Assembly: GCF_009789195.1 (NCBI RefSeq)
Contig: NZ_WSTC01000009.1
Span: 1 to 64,000 of the forward strand
Direction: 5' to 3'
DNA: 64,000 nucleotides
Source of the DNA: Paenibacillus sp. MMS18-CY102
Lineage (GTDB): Bacteria > Bacillota > Bacilli > Paenibacillales > Paenibacillaceae
This document shows, one piece after another, positions 36,879-45,398 of this stretch. Under the pieces are notes generated by a model. That model was not told where the DNA came from, searched no databases, and was given only the letters and a program-made list of their open reading frames with translations. The translations under genes were made by a program, and so were the position numbers. Position 1 is the first letter of the stretch. Each line of letters opens with the position of its first letter.

Positions 36879-38209
36879 AAGCTGTCATTATGGCGGGCGG
36901 AAAGGGAACCCGGTTAGGGGAACGCACCCTTGATACGCCCAAGCCGTTAGTCCCTGTTCATGGCAAGCCTGTGTTAGAGCATCAGATCGATAATTTTGCA
37001 AGATACGGAATCAGGGAAATATGGGTAGTCGTCGGGCATCTGGGGGAGCAAATCGAGCAGCATTTGGGCGACGGCTCGCAATACGGGGTGAGCATCCGAT
37101 ACATCCGCGAGGACCGTCCGCTTGGGACGGCCGGCGCGCTGCATGGCATGAAAGAGGCGCTTGGCGAATCCTTTGTGCTGGCATATGGCGATGTTGTATT
37201 TGACGTCAATTTGTACAAAATGATTGACTATCATTATGCGCATCATTGGCTTGGAACGCTTGCGGTTCATCCGAATAATCACCCGTACGATAGCGATGTG
37301 CTGAAGGTTGGCGTCGATGGTGCTGTGCAAGCCATATACCCGAAAAACGAAGCGCGTTCGTTCGATTACCGCAATTGCGTGAACGCAGGTTTGTTCGTAC
37401 TGCGCAGCAGCATCATTGACCATATTGCGCCGGACACGAAGCAGGACTTAGAGAAAGATGTGTTGACGCGCCTGATTAAGGAGGGTGCAATCGGCGCTTA
37501 CAAAACGACGGAATACATGAAGGATATGGGGACGCCTGACCGATTCGACAAGGTGCAAGCGCATATGGCGCAAGGCGTCGTGCATGCCAAAAACTTGTCC
37601 CAGAAGCAGAGGGCAATTTTCCTGGACCGCGACGGCACGATTAACCGTTATGCCGGGCTCGTGTCCCATCCGGACGAGCTGGAGCTGGAACACTTCGTTG
37701 TTGATGCATTAAAGCGAATTAATGATTCGCCGTTCCTATGCATCGTCATTACGAATCAGCCCGTCGTTGCCCGCAACATGTGCACAGAGGAAGAGGTGGA
37801 GCACATCCACGACCGGATGGAGACGCTGCTCGGCAATGAAGGTGCGTATGTGGACGATATATTGTATTGCCCGCATCATCCAGACCGGGGCTATCCGGAG
37901 GAAAATATAGCGTACAAAGTCGCTTGCAGCTGCCGGAAGCCGGATATCGGCATGCTCATGCAGGCAGCCAGCCGTTACAATATCGATTTGTCAGCCTCAT
38001 ATTTCATTGGCGACACTACGGTAGACATTCAAACGGGGTTCAATGCGCAAACGACGACCGTTTTGCTAGGGACTGGGCTTGGCGGCTCGGACAACAAGTA
38101 TGCGATCGCGCCGGACTACACCGCCCAGCATTTGCTGGAGGCAGTCGACGGCATCTTGTCAGGCGCGTTTGGGCCAAGGAGCGAGAGTGAATATGCCCAG
38201 CACAGCTAG
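36875..38209 (+). CDS. HddC-GmhB fusion: heptose-1-P nucleotidyltransferase and heptose bisphosphate phosphatase
   Basis: 444 aa with two enzymes. Residues 1-235 are a sugar-phosphate nucleotidyltransferase (MAGGKGTRLGERTLDTPKPL, AYGDVVFD) like HddC, which makes GDP-heptose. Residues about 245-425 are a HAD phosphatase like GmhB (FLDRDGTINRYAGL, VITNQPVVARN, zinc ligands in CPHHPDRGYPEENIAYKVAC and CSC, FIGDTTVDIQTG), which removes the C7 phosphate. With GmhA and HddA it completes the four-step route to GDP-D-glycero-alpha-D-manno-heptose. It starts on the stop of the GT5 gene (ATGA). GTP versus another NTP cannot be told from sequence. Confidence 0.88.
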   Translation: MKAVIMAGGKGTRLGERTLDTPKPLVPVHGKPVLEHQIDNFARYGIREIWVVVGHLGEQIEQHLGDGSQYGVSIRYIREDRPLGTAGALHGMKEALGESFVLAYGDVVFDVNLYKMIDYHYAHHWLGTLAVHPNNHPYDSDVLKVGVDGAVQAIYPKNEARSFDYRNCVNAGLFVLRSSIIDHIAPDTKQDLEKDVLTRLIKEGAIGAYKTTEYMKDMGTPDRFDKVQAHMAQGVVHAKNLSQKQRAIFLDRDGTINRYAGLVSHPDELELEHFVVDALKRINDSPFLCIVITNQPVVARNMCTEEEVEHIHDRMETLLGNEGAYVDDILYCPHHPDRGYPEENIAYKVACSCRKPDIGMLMQAASRYNIDLSASYFIGDTTVDIQTGFNAQTTTVLLGTGLGGSDNKYAIAPDYTAQHLLEAVDGILSGAFGPRSESEYAQHS

Positions 38210-40019
38210 TAGGCTATTGCAGACGAATGCAGCGGAACAGTGGAAACGAATCGGCACGGAGCAACGAGTAGGTGTGCTCATGCCGTTGTCCAGCCTCTAT
38301 TCCAGCCGCAGTGCAGGCATAGGCGATTTCGAAGATTTGAAGCTAGCGGCGGACTGGTGCGCACGAACGGGGCATACCATTTTGCAGCTGCTGCCTTTAA
38401 ACGATTATTATCATTCGCCTTATTCAACGTTTAGCTTATTCGCGCTTGATCCGATGTACACGGCGCTTGATCGGCTTATCGGCGTGCCGCCAAGCGAGCT
38501 GAAGGCTGAGATCAAAGCGATCCGCAGCAGGTTTCCAACTGGGCTGGGCTGCATCGATTACGATATTAAGCAGGCGAAGCTCGATTTGCTTTATGCCGTC
38601 TTTTCGAGGCTGGGGCTAGGCGATGCAGTTGATCACAAGGCGTACCGTGACTTCGCAGCAGAGAACAGCGATTGGCTTGACGGCTATGCGCTGTATACGG
38701 CGTTGAAATACGATTATTCGCCTGATAGCTGGGAAAATTGGGAGCCCGCTTATCGAGACGCAGTGCCAGCGGCGCTTGGGGCGTTTGCATTAGCGAACGA
38801 AACGAGAGTTCAGTTCATAAAGTGGCTGCAGTGGCAGCTGTACGAGCAACTCAAGGCCGCCAAACAGTACGCCAATTCGCTTGGGGTTCATCTCATGGGC
38901 GATTTGTTCTATATCGTCTCCCGCGATAGTGCGGATGTGTGGAAGCGGAGGGAATGCTTCTGGCTTGATCTGGTTCCCGGCCTGCCGCCGGAGCCTGCAC
39001 ATATGCAAGGGCAACGATGGGGAGACCAGCCGGTGTACCATTGGGATACGGTTACGGAAGCGGGCGGGCTGATGGAACGGCGCCTGCAGTATTGCGAGCA
39101 TTTTTATAACATTGCCCGATTGGATACGGTTTCTGCCCTGTTCAAAATGTGGTACATCCCAAGAACGGCGCCGGATGAACTGCAAGGCGTGCCGGGCTTT
39201 TATTACCCGGATTCGTCCGGCGATTTCTCACAGCGTGGACGGGAAGCGCTGGCTAAATTACAGGGCTTCACCCGCATGCTGCTCTGTGCAGAAAATCTGT
39301 CCCCGGCATGCCTGTCCTATACGCCAGTCATTCGGGCGCTAGGCGTACCGCCGATTAATTTTCAACGATGGGACAAGGATTGGGATGTCCGGCATGATTT
39401 CATTCCTCCAAGCGAGCTAGATCCCGTAACGATTTTCACTTTATCTAATCATGATACGTCATTGTGGGCGGATTGGTGGGAACGTGAAGCAGGGACGATT
39501 GACGCTTCGAAGCTCGAAGGGTTCTGCCAGCAGCATCAGCTTGATGTCACGCGGATTCGGCATCGGCTGTTCGACGCGAAACGCTCCTCAGCAGGCAAAT
39601 TGCGTTGGCGAGATACGGTGTCCACTCCGAAAAAGCTTGCTGAGCTAGCCGGATTGCCGATCGAGCGGATCGGGGATTTCATTCATGAATACCGCAACAG
39701 CTATGGGGAGAAAGAAAAGCTCTGGGCACAGATGAAGCTCCATGGGCCGATGCGGGAAAAGGCGGATCGGGAAATCGTTCAGAAAGCGATCGAACTCATC
39801 ATTTCCTCCAACGCGGTATGGTCGATTGTCTCGATGCTGGACTACCTCTGTATGCTTGAAATCATCGGAGGCGATTACGATAATTATAGGCTGAATCGTC
39901 CGGGGACCGAGAGAGGCCGCAATTGGACACTAGCGCTTCCTATCCCGTTAGAAGCCTTATTGGAAGAGAAGCATTGCAGCCAGATACAGCAAATCATTGG
40001 GGCGGTGGCGGCTACATGA
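38193..40019 (+). CDS. GH77 4-alpha-glucanotransferase-like protein, paralog 1
   Basis: 608 aa. MalQ-like: LMPLSSLYSSRSAGIGDFED, LMGDLFYIVSRDSADVW, GQRWGDQPVYHWDT. Candidate catalytic residues are the nucleophile Asp in ARLDTVSALF, the acid/base Glu in LCAENLSP and the stabiliser Asp in LSNHDTS, so it is probably active. The usual RIDHFRG has become RLDTVSA, which hints at a changed acceptor or donor. GH77 enzymes move alpha-1,4-linked chains. AAGGAG is 11 nt before ATG 38193; GTG 38187 is an alternative. It overlaps the fusion gene by 17 nt. Confidence 0.85.
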   Translation: MPSTASRLLQTNAAEQWKRIGTEQRVGVLMPLSSLYSSRSAGIGDFEDLKLAADWCARTGHTILQLLPLNDYYHSPYSTFSLFALDPMYTALDRLIGVPPSELKAEIKAIRSRFPTGLGCIDYDIKQAKLDLLYAVFSRLGLGDAVDHKAYRDFAAENSDWLDGYALYTALKYDYSPDSWENWEPAYRDAVPAALGAFALANETRVQFIKWLQWQLYEQLKAAKQYANSLGVHLMGDLFYIVSRDSADVWKRRECFWLDLVPGLPPEPAHMQGQRWGDQPVYHWDTVTEAGGLMERRLQYCEHFYNIARLDTVSALFKMWYIPRTAPDELQGVPGFYYPDSSGDFSQRGREALAKLQGFTRMLLCAENLSPACLSYTPVIRALGVPPINFQRWDKDWDVRHDFIPPSELDPVTIFTLSNHDTSLWADWWEREAGTIDASKLEGFCQQHQLDVTRIRHRLFDAKRSSAGKLRWRDTVSTPKKLAELAGLPIERIGDFIHEYRNSYGEKEKLWAQMKLHGPMREKADREIVQKAIELIISSNAVWSIVSMLDYLCMLEIIGGDYDNYRLNRPGTERGRNWTLALPIPLEALLEEKHCSQIQQIIGAVAAT

Positions 40020-41812
40020 GTAAAGCAAGAAAACCATTAGAGAGGAAAACAGGGGTGTTCGCGCCTTTGTTTTCCGTTCATTCGGCACGAAGCGCTGGCG
40101 TCGGCGATTTCGAGGATTTGAAGCGGGTCGTCGATTGGTGCGCCTTAACGGGCCAGTCCATAATTCAATTGCTTCCGATGAACGATCGCTTGACTTCGGT
40201 CTACGCGCCTTCGAGTTTATTTGCGTTAGAACCGCAATATATTGCGATGGAGCGGCTGATCGGCGTCGATCAGCATGTGGCTGAATTTGCAGCGGCAGCG
40301 ATTAGGCGGCATTATCCTGCTGGCCAAGGCTATGTCGATTACGCCGTGAAGGGAGAGAAGTTAAGATGGCTCTATGAGCTGTATGCTGCGATTGAGGATC
40401 CGTTGCCGCAAGCGTATTATACATTCGTGCTCGAACAGGAAGAGTGGCTACATGAATATGCACTCTATAAGACCATTAAGCGTGAGCATTCCGAGGACCG
40501 CTGGGAAACATGGGATGAACCGCTCAGGGATCGCCATCCCGCAGCGTTAGCCGACTTCGAACGCAAGCATGCGAAGAAGATTCGTTTCTTCAAGTGGCTG
40601 CAATGGCAGCTGTTCGAGCAGTTTAGGGAGGCGAAAGCGTACGCTGAATCCCGTAACGTCAGCTTAATGGGCGACTTCTTCTATATCGTGATGAGCGACA
40701 GCGTCGATACGTGGGCAAGCCGAGACATGTTCCAATTGGACCGTTGTCCAGGTTTGCCGCCTGAACCGGGAAGCCCGCGAGGGCAACGTTGGGATGATCA
40801 GCCCGTCTATAATTGGAAGCGGATGCAAGAGGATGGCTATCGTTTTTTGACTAGGCGAGTGGCGTATCAGGAAAACTTCTTTCATATTTTGCGTATCGAC
40901 CATATTTCGTCCTTCTTCCGAGTGTGGAGCATTCCAACGAACGAGCCATGGGAAACGCTCGGCTTGAACGGGCGATACGAGCCTTCCACTTATTCGGAAT
41001 GGGAGGAACAAGGCAGAGCAATGCTGGCGGCTATGCAACTGGGAACCTCGATGGCCTTGTGCGCCGAAAATCTCGGGCCGTTCACAACTTTCTTCACGCC
41101 GGCCGTTCGTGATTTAGGCATACCGATCATTAACTTTCAGCGATGGGAAAAGGATTACGACGGTACATGCAAGTTTAAGGCGCTGAAAGATTACGACGAA
41201 TTGACGATGATCACCTTGTCCAATCATGACACCTCCTGCTGGACCGATTGGTGGGAGAATGAGGCAGGAACGGTAGAAGAGAGCTGGTTCCGGGAATATT
41301 GCGGTTATCTCGACCTGCATTATGAGACGGTTCGGGACAAATTATTCAATCTGGAACGCTCTGCAATTGGCAAGCTGCGTTGGCGGGATGATGTTGATAC
41401 GGTGGACGTTATGCTTGAACGCATTCAGCGGCATGCCTTCCAAGTCGCGGGACTGATCCATCGTTACTATTGTACATTCCAAGAGCGAGAGCAGTTGGTT
41501 AACGAGGTGCTGGCAGGAATTGCTGAACCATCGGAGACGGATAGCCGCCGCATGCTGCAAGCGGCCATGATCGGCGCGATGCGTTCGAACGCTGTATTTT
41601 GTGCCCATTCCATTATCGATTGGCTCGCAGTGCTCGGCCTTGTCGAGAAGGAAGCGGCTGCCGAGATGCGCATTAGCCGTCCTGGCATCGCAGACGTGAA
41701 GGACTGGTCGCTGACGATTCCGATTCCGCTAGAGAAGCTGTTGGAGGAAGCAGTTGTAGCGGAAGCGAAACAGATTGTTGAAGCTGGGCAAGTGAGCAAG
41801 GTGGAGCGCTAG
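40016..41812 (+). CDS. GH77 4-alpha-glucanotransferase-like protein, paralog 2
   Basis: 598 aa, same architecture as the preceding gene: SVHSARSAGVGDFEDL, LMGDFFYIVMSDSVDTW, GQRWDDQPVYNW. Catalytic candidates are Asp in RIDHISSFF (closer to the family RIDHFRG), Glu in LCAENLGP and Asp in LSNHDTS. It starts on the stop of paralog 1 (ATGA at 40016); the longer frame from 39923 lies inside that gene. The two paralogs are well diverged, which argues for distinct roles or a heteromer rather than a recent duplication. Confidence 0.85.
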   Translation: MSKARKPLERKTGVFAPLFSVHSARSAGVGDFEDLKRVVDWCALTGQSIIQLLPMNDRLTSVYAPSSLFALEPQYIAMERLIGVDQHVAEFAAAAIRRHYPAGQGYVDYAVKGEKLRWLYELYAAIEDPLPQAYYTFVLEQEEWLHEYALYKTIKREHSEDRWETWDEPLRDRHPAALADFERKHAKKIRFFKWLQWQLFEQFREAKAYAESRNVSLMGDFFYIVMSDSVDTWASRDMFQLDRCPGLPPEPGSPRGQRWDDQPVYNWKRMQEDGYRFLTRRVAYQENFFHILRIDHISSFFRVWSIPTNEPWETLGLNGRYEPSTYSEWEEQGRAMLAAMQLGTSMALCAENLGPFTTFFTPAVRDLGIPIINFQRWEKDYDGTCKFKALKDYDELTMITLSNHDTSCWTDWWENEAGTVEESWFREYCGYLDLHYETVRDKLFNLERSAIGKLRWRDDVDTVDVMLERIQRHAFQVAGLIHRYYCTFQEREQLVNEVLAGIAEPSETDSRRMLQAAMIGAMRSNAVFCAHSIIDWLAVLGLVEKEAAAEMRISRPGIADVKDWSLTIPIPLEKLLEEAVVAEAKQIVEAGQVSKVER

Positions 41813-41953
41813 AGCAAGAGCTAGAGCAAGTGCGGCATCGAAGCAAAAGGCTAGCTCGATTAGAAAGCGAATGGAAAGGCAAAACCGTCCATTTGGGTGA
41901 AGAAGGAGACTCCTTCTTTGCCCTATTTTTCTTATGGAGGCGAATAACAAGAC

Positions 41954-42220
41954 ATGCTTAAAATGCTTATTGTAATCGTGATTCTAGTGTTAGGCCTCAT
42001 GCACTATCGCAGCAAGGATTATGAGCGGGCAATTGGTTATTTTGATCAAGCTATTGCGCTGTCAGAGACGTACAACTTCTCCTATGATTCAAGTTTCCGT
42101 AATGTCGTAATGGCCTATGTGAAAGCAGGGAAAATGGAGAGAGCCCGAACCGTGTATGGACAGTTATTAGCTAGAAGCAGCTATGACCGTAAGTTTCTGA
42201 AGTTGAAACAGCTTGAGTAA
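41954..42220 (+). CDS. Small membrane-anchored TPR-like protein
   Basis: 88 aa: one membrane helix (MLKMLIVIVILVLGLMHY) followed by a tetratricopeptide-like repeat pair (SKDYERAIGYFDQAIALSET and FRNVVMAYVKAGKMERARTV). GGAGG is about 13 nt upstream. A hairpin with a following T-rich stretch (about 41901-41937) separates it from the GH77 gene, so it may be only partly cotranscribed. It could be a scaffold at the membrane; the function is unknown. Confidence 0.7.
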   Translation: MLKMLIVIVILVLGLMHYRSKDYERAIGYFDQAIALSETYNFSYDSSFRNVVMAYVKAGKMERARTVYGQLLARSSYDRKFLKLKQLE

Positions 42221-42249
42221 CTGATTCACTAGCCAATGGAAATTATGGG

Positions 42250-42277
42250 TTGACGCGATTCAAAAATATGGTATGAT
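42250..42277 (+). promoter_or_regulatory. Promoter of the cnt operon
   Basis: TTGACG (42250-42255), a 16-nt spacer and TATGAT (42272-42277) with an extended TGG before it. Confidence 0.8.
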
Positions 42278-42286
42278 TCTTCTCGG

Positions 42287-42316
42287 GTCTTAATCGTAAT
42301 AATTACATATTAAGAC
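42287..42316. promoter_or_regulatory. Zur box and surrounding dyad in the cnt promoter
   Basis: TCGTAATAATTACAT (42294-42308) matches the B. subtilis Zur consensus TCGTAATNATTACGA except at the last two positions. It is embedded in a wider dyad with arms GTCTTAAT (42287-42294) and ATTAAGAC (42309-42316). It lies just downstream of the -10 box, where a bound repressor would block initiation. This predicts induction on zinc starvation. Confidence 0.8.
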
Positions 42317-42358
42317 GAAATAAGCAACCCACACCATACAGAAGGGAGTGAAGTTGGC

Positions 42359-43192
42359 ATGCAGCGGGAAGTTGATTTTATTAAATTCAATCCCACGCAA
42401 AACATGACCATTCTAGTGAAGACCGATCATCCGACCGAAGAGTATAAGCACATTGCAGCGACATTGATGGCTTATGACCATGTGTATGCCGAACAAGTTG
42501 GATTTATCGAGAAACCGAGAAAACGAGGGACAGCTGCCTATTTGCAAATGGCTGGCGGCGAGTTTTGCGGGAATGCATGCTTGGCGCTGGCAGCATTAGT
42601 CGCGTCTGAGAATGGGCTAACTGGCAATGGATCAACGGAGATTAGGCTTGAAACTTCGGGAATCGAGCATTTTGTAAGCTGCCAAGTTACGAGGCGACAA
42701 GAAGGGTATGCTTGCCAGCTGGCCATGCCGATTCCGAACAAGATCGAGCAGAAGACGGTAATGTTTGAAGGCGATGAGTTAAATCTCGTGTTTGTAAGGT
42801 ACTCTGAATTTTTTCATATCGTCATCGAGGTGGACCAATTCGATCAGCAGGTGAGAACTAAAGCGCAGGCTTTGGCCAAGCTGCTCGGTGTTACGATAGG
42901 CGCTAACTTAATCGGCATCTTGCTGTATAAGCCACATTCGAGTGAAATGGCGCCCCTCATTTATGTCCCTTCGTTAGACAGCATGGTTTGGGAACGAGGG
43001 TGCGGATCAGGAACAGCGTCGCTCGGCGCTTACCTGTCATGGAAAAACCATGCAGCAATCGCTGAGCCAATCAAGCAGCCAGGCGGCATGATTCATGTAA
43101 ATGCTGCTTGGGAAAATGAACAGGTAACAGCCTTGGCAATTGAAGCGACAGTTGAAATCGTCGCACGAGGCAAAGCTTTTATTGCGGTTTAG
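42359..43192 (+). CDS. cntK: DapF-like amino-acid (histidine) racemase of opine metallophore synthesis
   Basis: 277 aa, diaminopimelate-epimerase fold. The two catalytic cysteines are Cys70 in GGEFCGNAC and Cys215 in WERGCGSGTAS. In the staphylopine pathway CntK makes D-histidine from L-histidine for CntL. It is the first gene behind the Zur-box promoter. Being beside cntL and cntM rather than lysine genes identifies it as CntK and not DapF. Confidence 0.88.
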   Translation: MQREVDFIKFNPTQNMTILVKTDHPTEEYKHIAATLMAYDHVYAEQVGFIEKPRKRGTAAYLQMAGGEFCGNACLALAALVASENGLTGNGSTEIRLETSGIEHFVSCQVTRRQEGYACQLAMPIPNKIEQKTVMFEGDELNLVFVRYSEFFHIVIEVDQFDQQVRTKAQALAKLLGVTIGANLIGILLYKPHSSEMAPLIYVPSLDSMVWERGCGSGTASLGAYLSWKNHAAIAEPIKQPGGMIHVNAAWENEQVTALAIEATVEIVARGKAFIAV

Positions 43193-43219
43193 CCACTATC
43201 GTGAAGGGGAGTGAAGCAA

Positions 43220-44068
43220 ATGCTAGCAACCGATCAATTTCATCGCAATTTAACCGGCTTTCATCAGCGGTTCGTGGACTTGGCGGATCGTTATGATGGA
43301 ACCATTCATTGCAGCGCTGAGCTAGAGGCGATTATCGGTGCTTATTCGGCGTTCATAACGGATGAAGCGAATAAGCATGCGTGGAAGCAGCTTGAGCAGC
43401 TCGATGAGGGGCCAGCAACTGCCGATTTATCTAATTTGGCAATAGATTTAAGGCAATCATCCGCAAGGTGCGTTGCAATTATGGAAAAATACCGTGCGAT
43501 AAAGCTGCTGAGCGGAGAGGAAGAGAGCGCGGGCTACTTCAAAAATATCGAGTCGTGCATTGAAGAGGAATTCGGCAATTTCCAGTTGTCTGCGGATTCT
43601 AAGGTGCTATTGATCGGCTCGGGTTCATTCCCGATGACGCCGCTGTACATCGCTAAGCGAACAAGTGCGACGGTGATTGGCATCGATATCGATGAAGAGG
43701 CGATACATCTAGGGCGAAGCGTGATCGATCGATTGGGCAAAGGATTGAATATCCAGCTGGAGCAAACGTTTATTAACGAGCTGGACGGGATGCAGGACGT
43801 CACCCATATCATTTTCAGCTCGACGGTTTCGAATAAATATGGCCTGCTCGAACAGTTGCATGGATTAACGAACGATAACGTAATCGTGGCAATGAGATTC
43901 GGTGATGGGCTGAAATCATTGTTTAACTATCCAAAGCAGGAAGTGAACAGGCGGCAATGGACGCTTGTGGAAACGATCGCTCGCCCTCGCCAAGTGTTCG
44001 ATATCGCCTTGTATCGGAAAACAGGGCAACAAACGGATAGCGAAAGAGGTTTATATGAGCGGGTTTAA
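43220..44068 (+). CDS. cntL: Nicotianamine-synthase-like aminobutanoyl transferase
   Basis: 282 aa. A helical N-terminal domain is followed by a SAM-binding Rossmann domain (LLIGSGSFPMTPLYIAKRTS, GIDIDEEAIHLG). CntL transfers the aminobutanoate moiety of SAM to histidine. ATG 43220 has AGGGGAG 8 nt upstream; the GTG at 43211 is within that site. It overlaps the start of cntM by 14 nt. Confidence 0.88.
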   Translation: MLATDQFHRNLTGFHQRFVDLADRYDGTIHCSAELEAIIGAYSAFITDEANKHAWKQLEQLDEGPATADLSNLAIDLRQSSARCVAIMEKYRAIKLLSGEEESAGYFKNIESCIEEEFGNFQLSADSKVLLIGSGSFPMTPLYIAKRTSATVIGIDIDEEAIHLGRSVIDRLGKGLNIQLEQTFINELDGMQDVTHIIFSSTVSNKYGLLEQLHGLTNDNVIVAMRFGDGLKSLFNYPKQEVNRRQWTLVETIARPRQVFDIALYRKTGQQTDSERGLYERV

Positions 44069-45371
44069 TCGCATTTTGCTGGCCGGTACAGGTCCCGCTT
44101 CGATTCAAATGGCTGTCATGCTAAAGCAATCTCTGAATTGCTGCATCGGAATTGCCGGACGGGAGTCGGTGCGTTCTTCGAGCTTTTTCTCGGCACTTAA
44201 GCAAAGCAACGGGCGAATCAGCGCAAGCGTGCAAAATGAAGCGCATCGCCGGATAGCAGGGGATTGCGATATCGATCATATTTTTCACGGATATGGGACG
44301 ATTGAAGGGGAATGGGATACCGTGTTACTGGCGGTTACGACGGACGCTTACATTGAGGTTTTGAACCAAATCGCGGAGCCAGTATTAAAAAAAGTAAAGT
44401 GCATCGTATTGTTGTCCCCGACGGTAGGCTCGAACAGCTTGGTTCGGCATTACATGAACAGCATGCAATCAAACGCGGAAGTTATTAGTTTCTCTACCTA
44501 CCTCGGCGATACGCGCTGGATAAACGGCATCCCTTCCAATCAAGTCATCACGGCTGGCTTGAAACGCAAGGTGTTCATTGGCTCAAACCGCGGTTCTTCC
44601 TGTAACGTGCAGAAGCTTTGCGCTATGTATGGCCGGCTAGGCATCACGCTGGCAACCATGCCTGCCCCTCTCGAGGCGGAGATGAGAAATATATCGCTGT
44701 ATGTCCACCCTCCCTTGTTCATGAATGACTATTCATTATCTATCATTTGCGGAGAAGCAGCAGTTAAGAAATACGTCTACAAGCTGTTTCCCGAAGGACC
44801 CATTACACAGAATGCCATTCACGACATGCTGGCTGCGTGGAAAGAAATGACGAGCCTATTCGGCAAGCTGAAGGCAACGGGGCTGAATCTTCTTCAGTTC
44901 ATGACCGATGACAACTATCCGGTGCGGGAGGAAAGCTTGTCGCGCGAAGATATTGAGCAATTCGTTCATCGAAATCCCATTCACCAAGCCTATTTGCTAT
45001 ATATCCGATACGCGTCCCTACTAATTGATCCGTTCTCGACGCCGGATGAGGAGGGGAAATACTTCGATTTCTCGGCTGTCCCGATTCGCCAAATAAATAG
45101 GAACAGTGATGGCGCTTGGGAAATGCCGCGAATGCCGAAGGAGGATTATTACCGGATCAAAATTATACAGGGCATCGCTAGATTCGTAGATTCGGCCTGC
45201 CCGACTATCGATAAGTTCATTGCAGCATACGAAGGGGCAATCGTGCAATTTGCTGAAGCCCATCAGGACGAACGTTTATCGGACGCCTTCACTGTACAGA
45301 GCTTCGAAGATGATTTGGAACGGATATGCAGCGACATCGGAGCCATGCTGCAACCGAATACGGCCCATTAA
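44055..45371 (+). CDS. cntM: Opine dehydrogenase of metallophore synthesis
   Basis: 438 aa. The NADPH-binding N-terminus is ILLAGTGPASIQMAVML; the C-terminal domain is the helical staphylopine-type dehydrogenase fold. CntM joins the CntL product reductively to a 2-oxo acid (pyruvate in staphylopine, 2-oxoglutarate in pseudopaline); which one cannot be told here. GAAAGAGG precedes the ATG at 44055; a longer frame from 43965 lies in cntL. A 27-nt gap leads to cntA. Confidence 0.88.
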   Translation: MSGFNRILLAGTGPASIQMAVMLKQSLNCCIGIAGRESVRSSSFFSALKQSNGRISASVQNEAHRRIAGDCDIDHIFHGYGTIEGEWDTVLLAVTTDAYIEVLNQIAEPVLKKVKCIVLLSPTVGSNSLVRHYMNSMQSNAEVISFSTYLGDTRWINGIPSNQVITAGLKRKVFIGSNRGSSCNVQKLCAMYGRLGITLATMPAPLEAEMRNISLYVHPPLFMNDYSLSIICGEAAVKKYVYKLFPEGPITQNAIHDMLAAWKEMTSLFGKLKATGLNLLQFMTDDNYPVREESLSREDIEQFVHRNPIHQAYLLYIRYASLLIDPFSTPDEEGKYFDFSAVPIRQINRNSDGAWEMPRMPKEDYYRIKIIQGIARFVDSACPTIDKFIAAYEGAIVQFAEAHQDERLSDAFTVQSFEDDLERICSDIGAMLQPNTAH

Positions 45372-45398
45372 TAAATGCTCGAATGAGGAGGATATTTT

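Noticed and set aside
28681-38209. S-layer protein glycosylation locus
   Set aside because: The GDP-heptose genes fit, but there is no S-layer protein, WsaP-like initiator, O-antigen ABC exporter or rhamnose gene in the window.
28681-41812. Ordinary glycogen operon
   Set aside because: No glgB, glgC, glgD or glgP; heptose genes and exporters are interleaved by stop/start overlaps.
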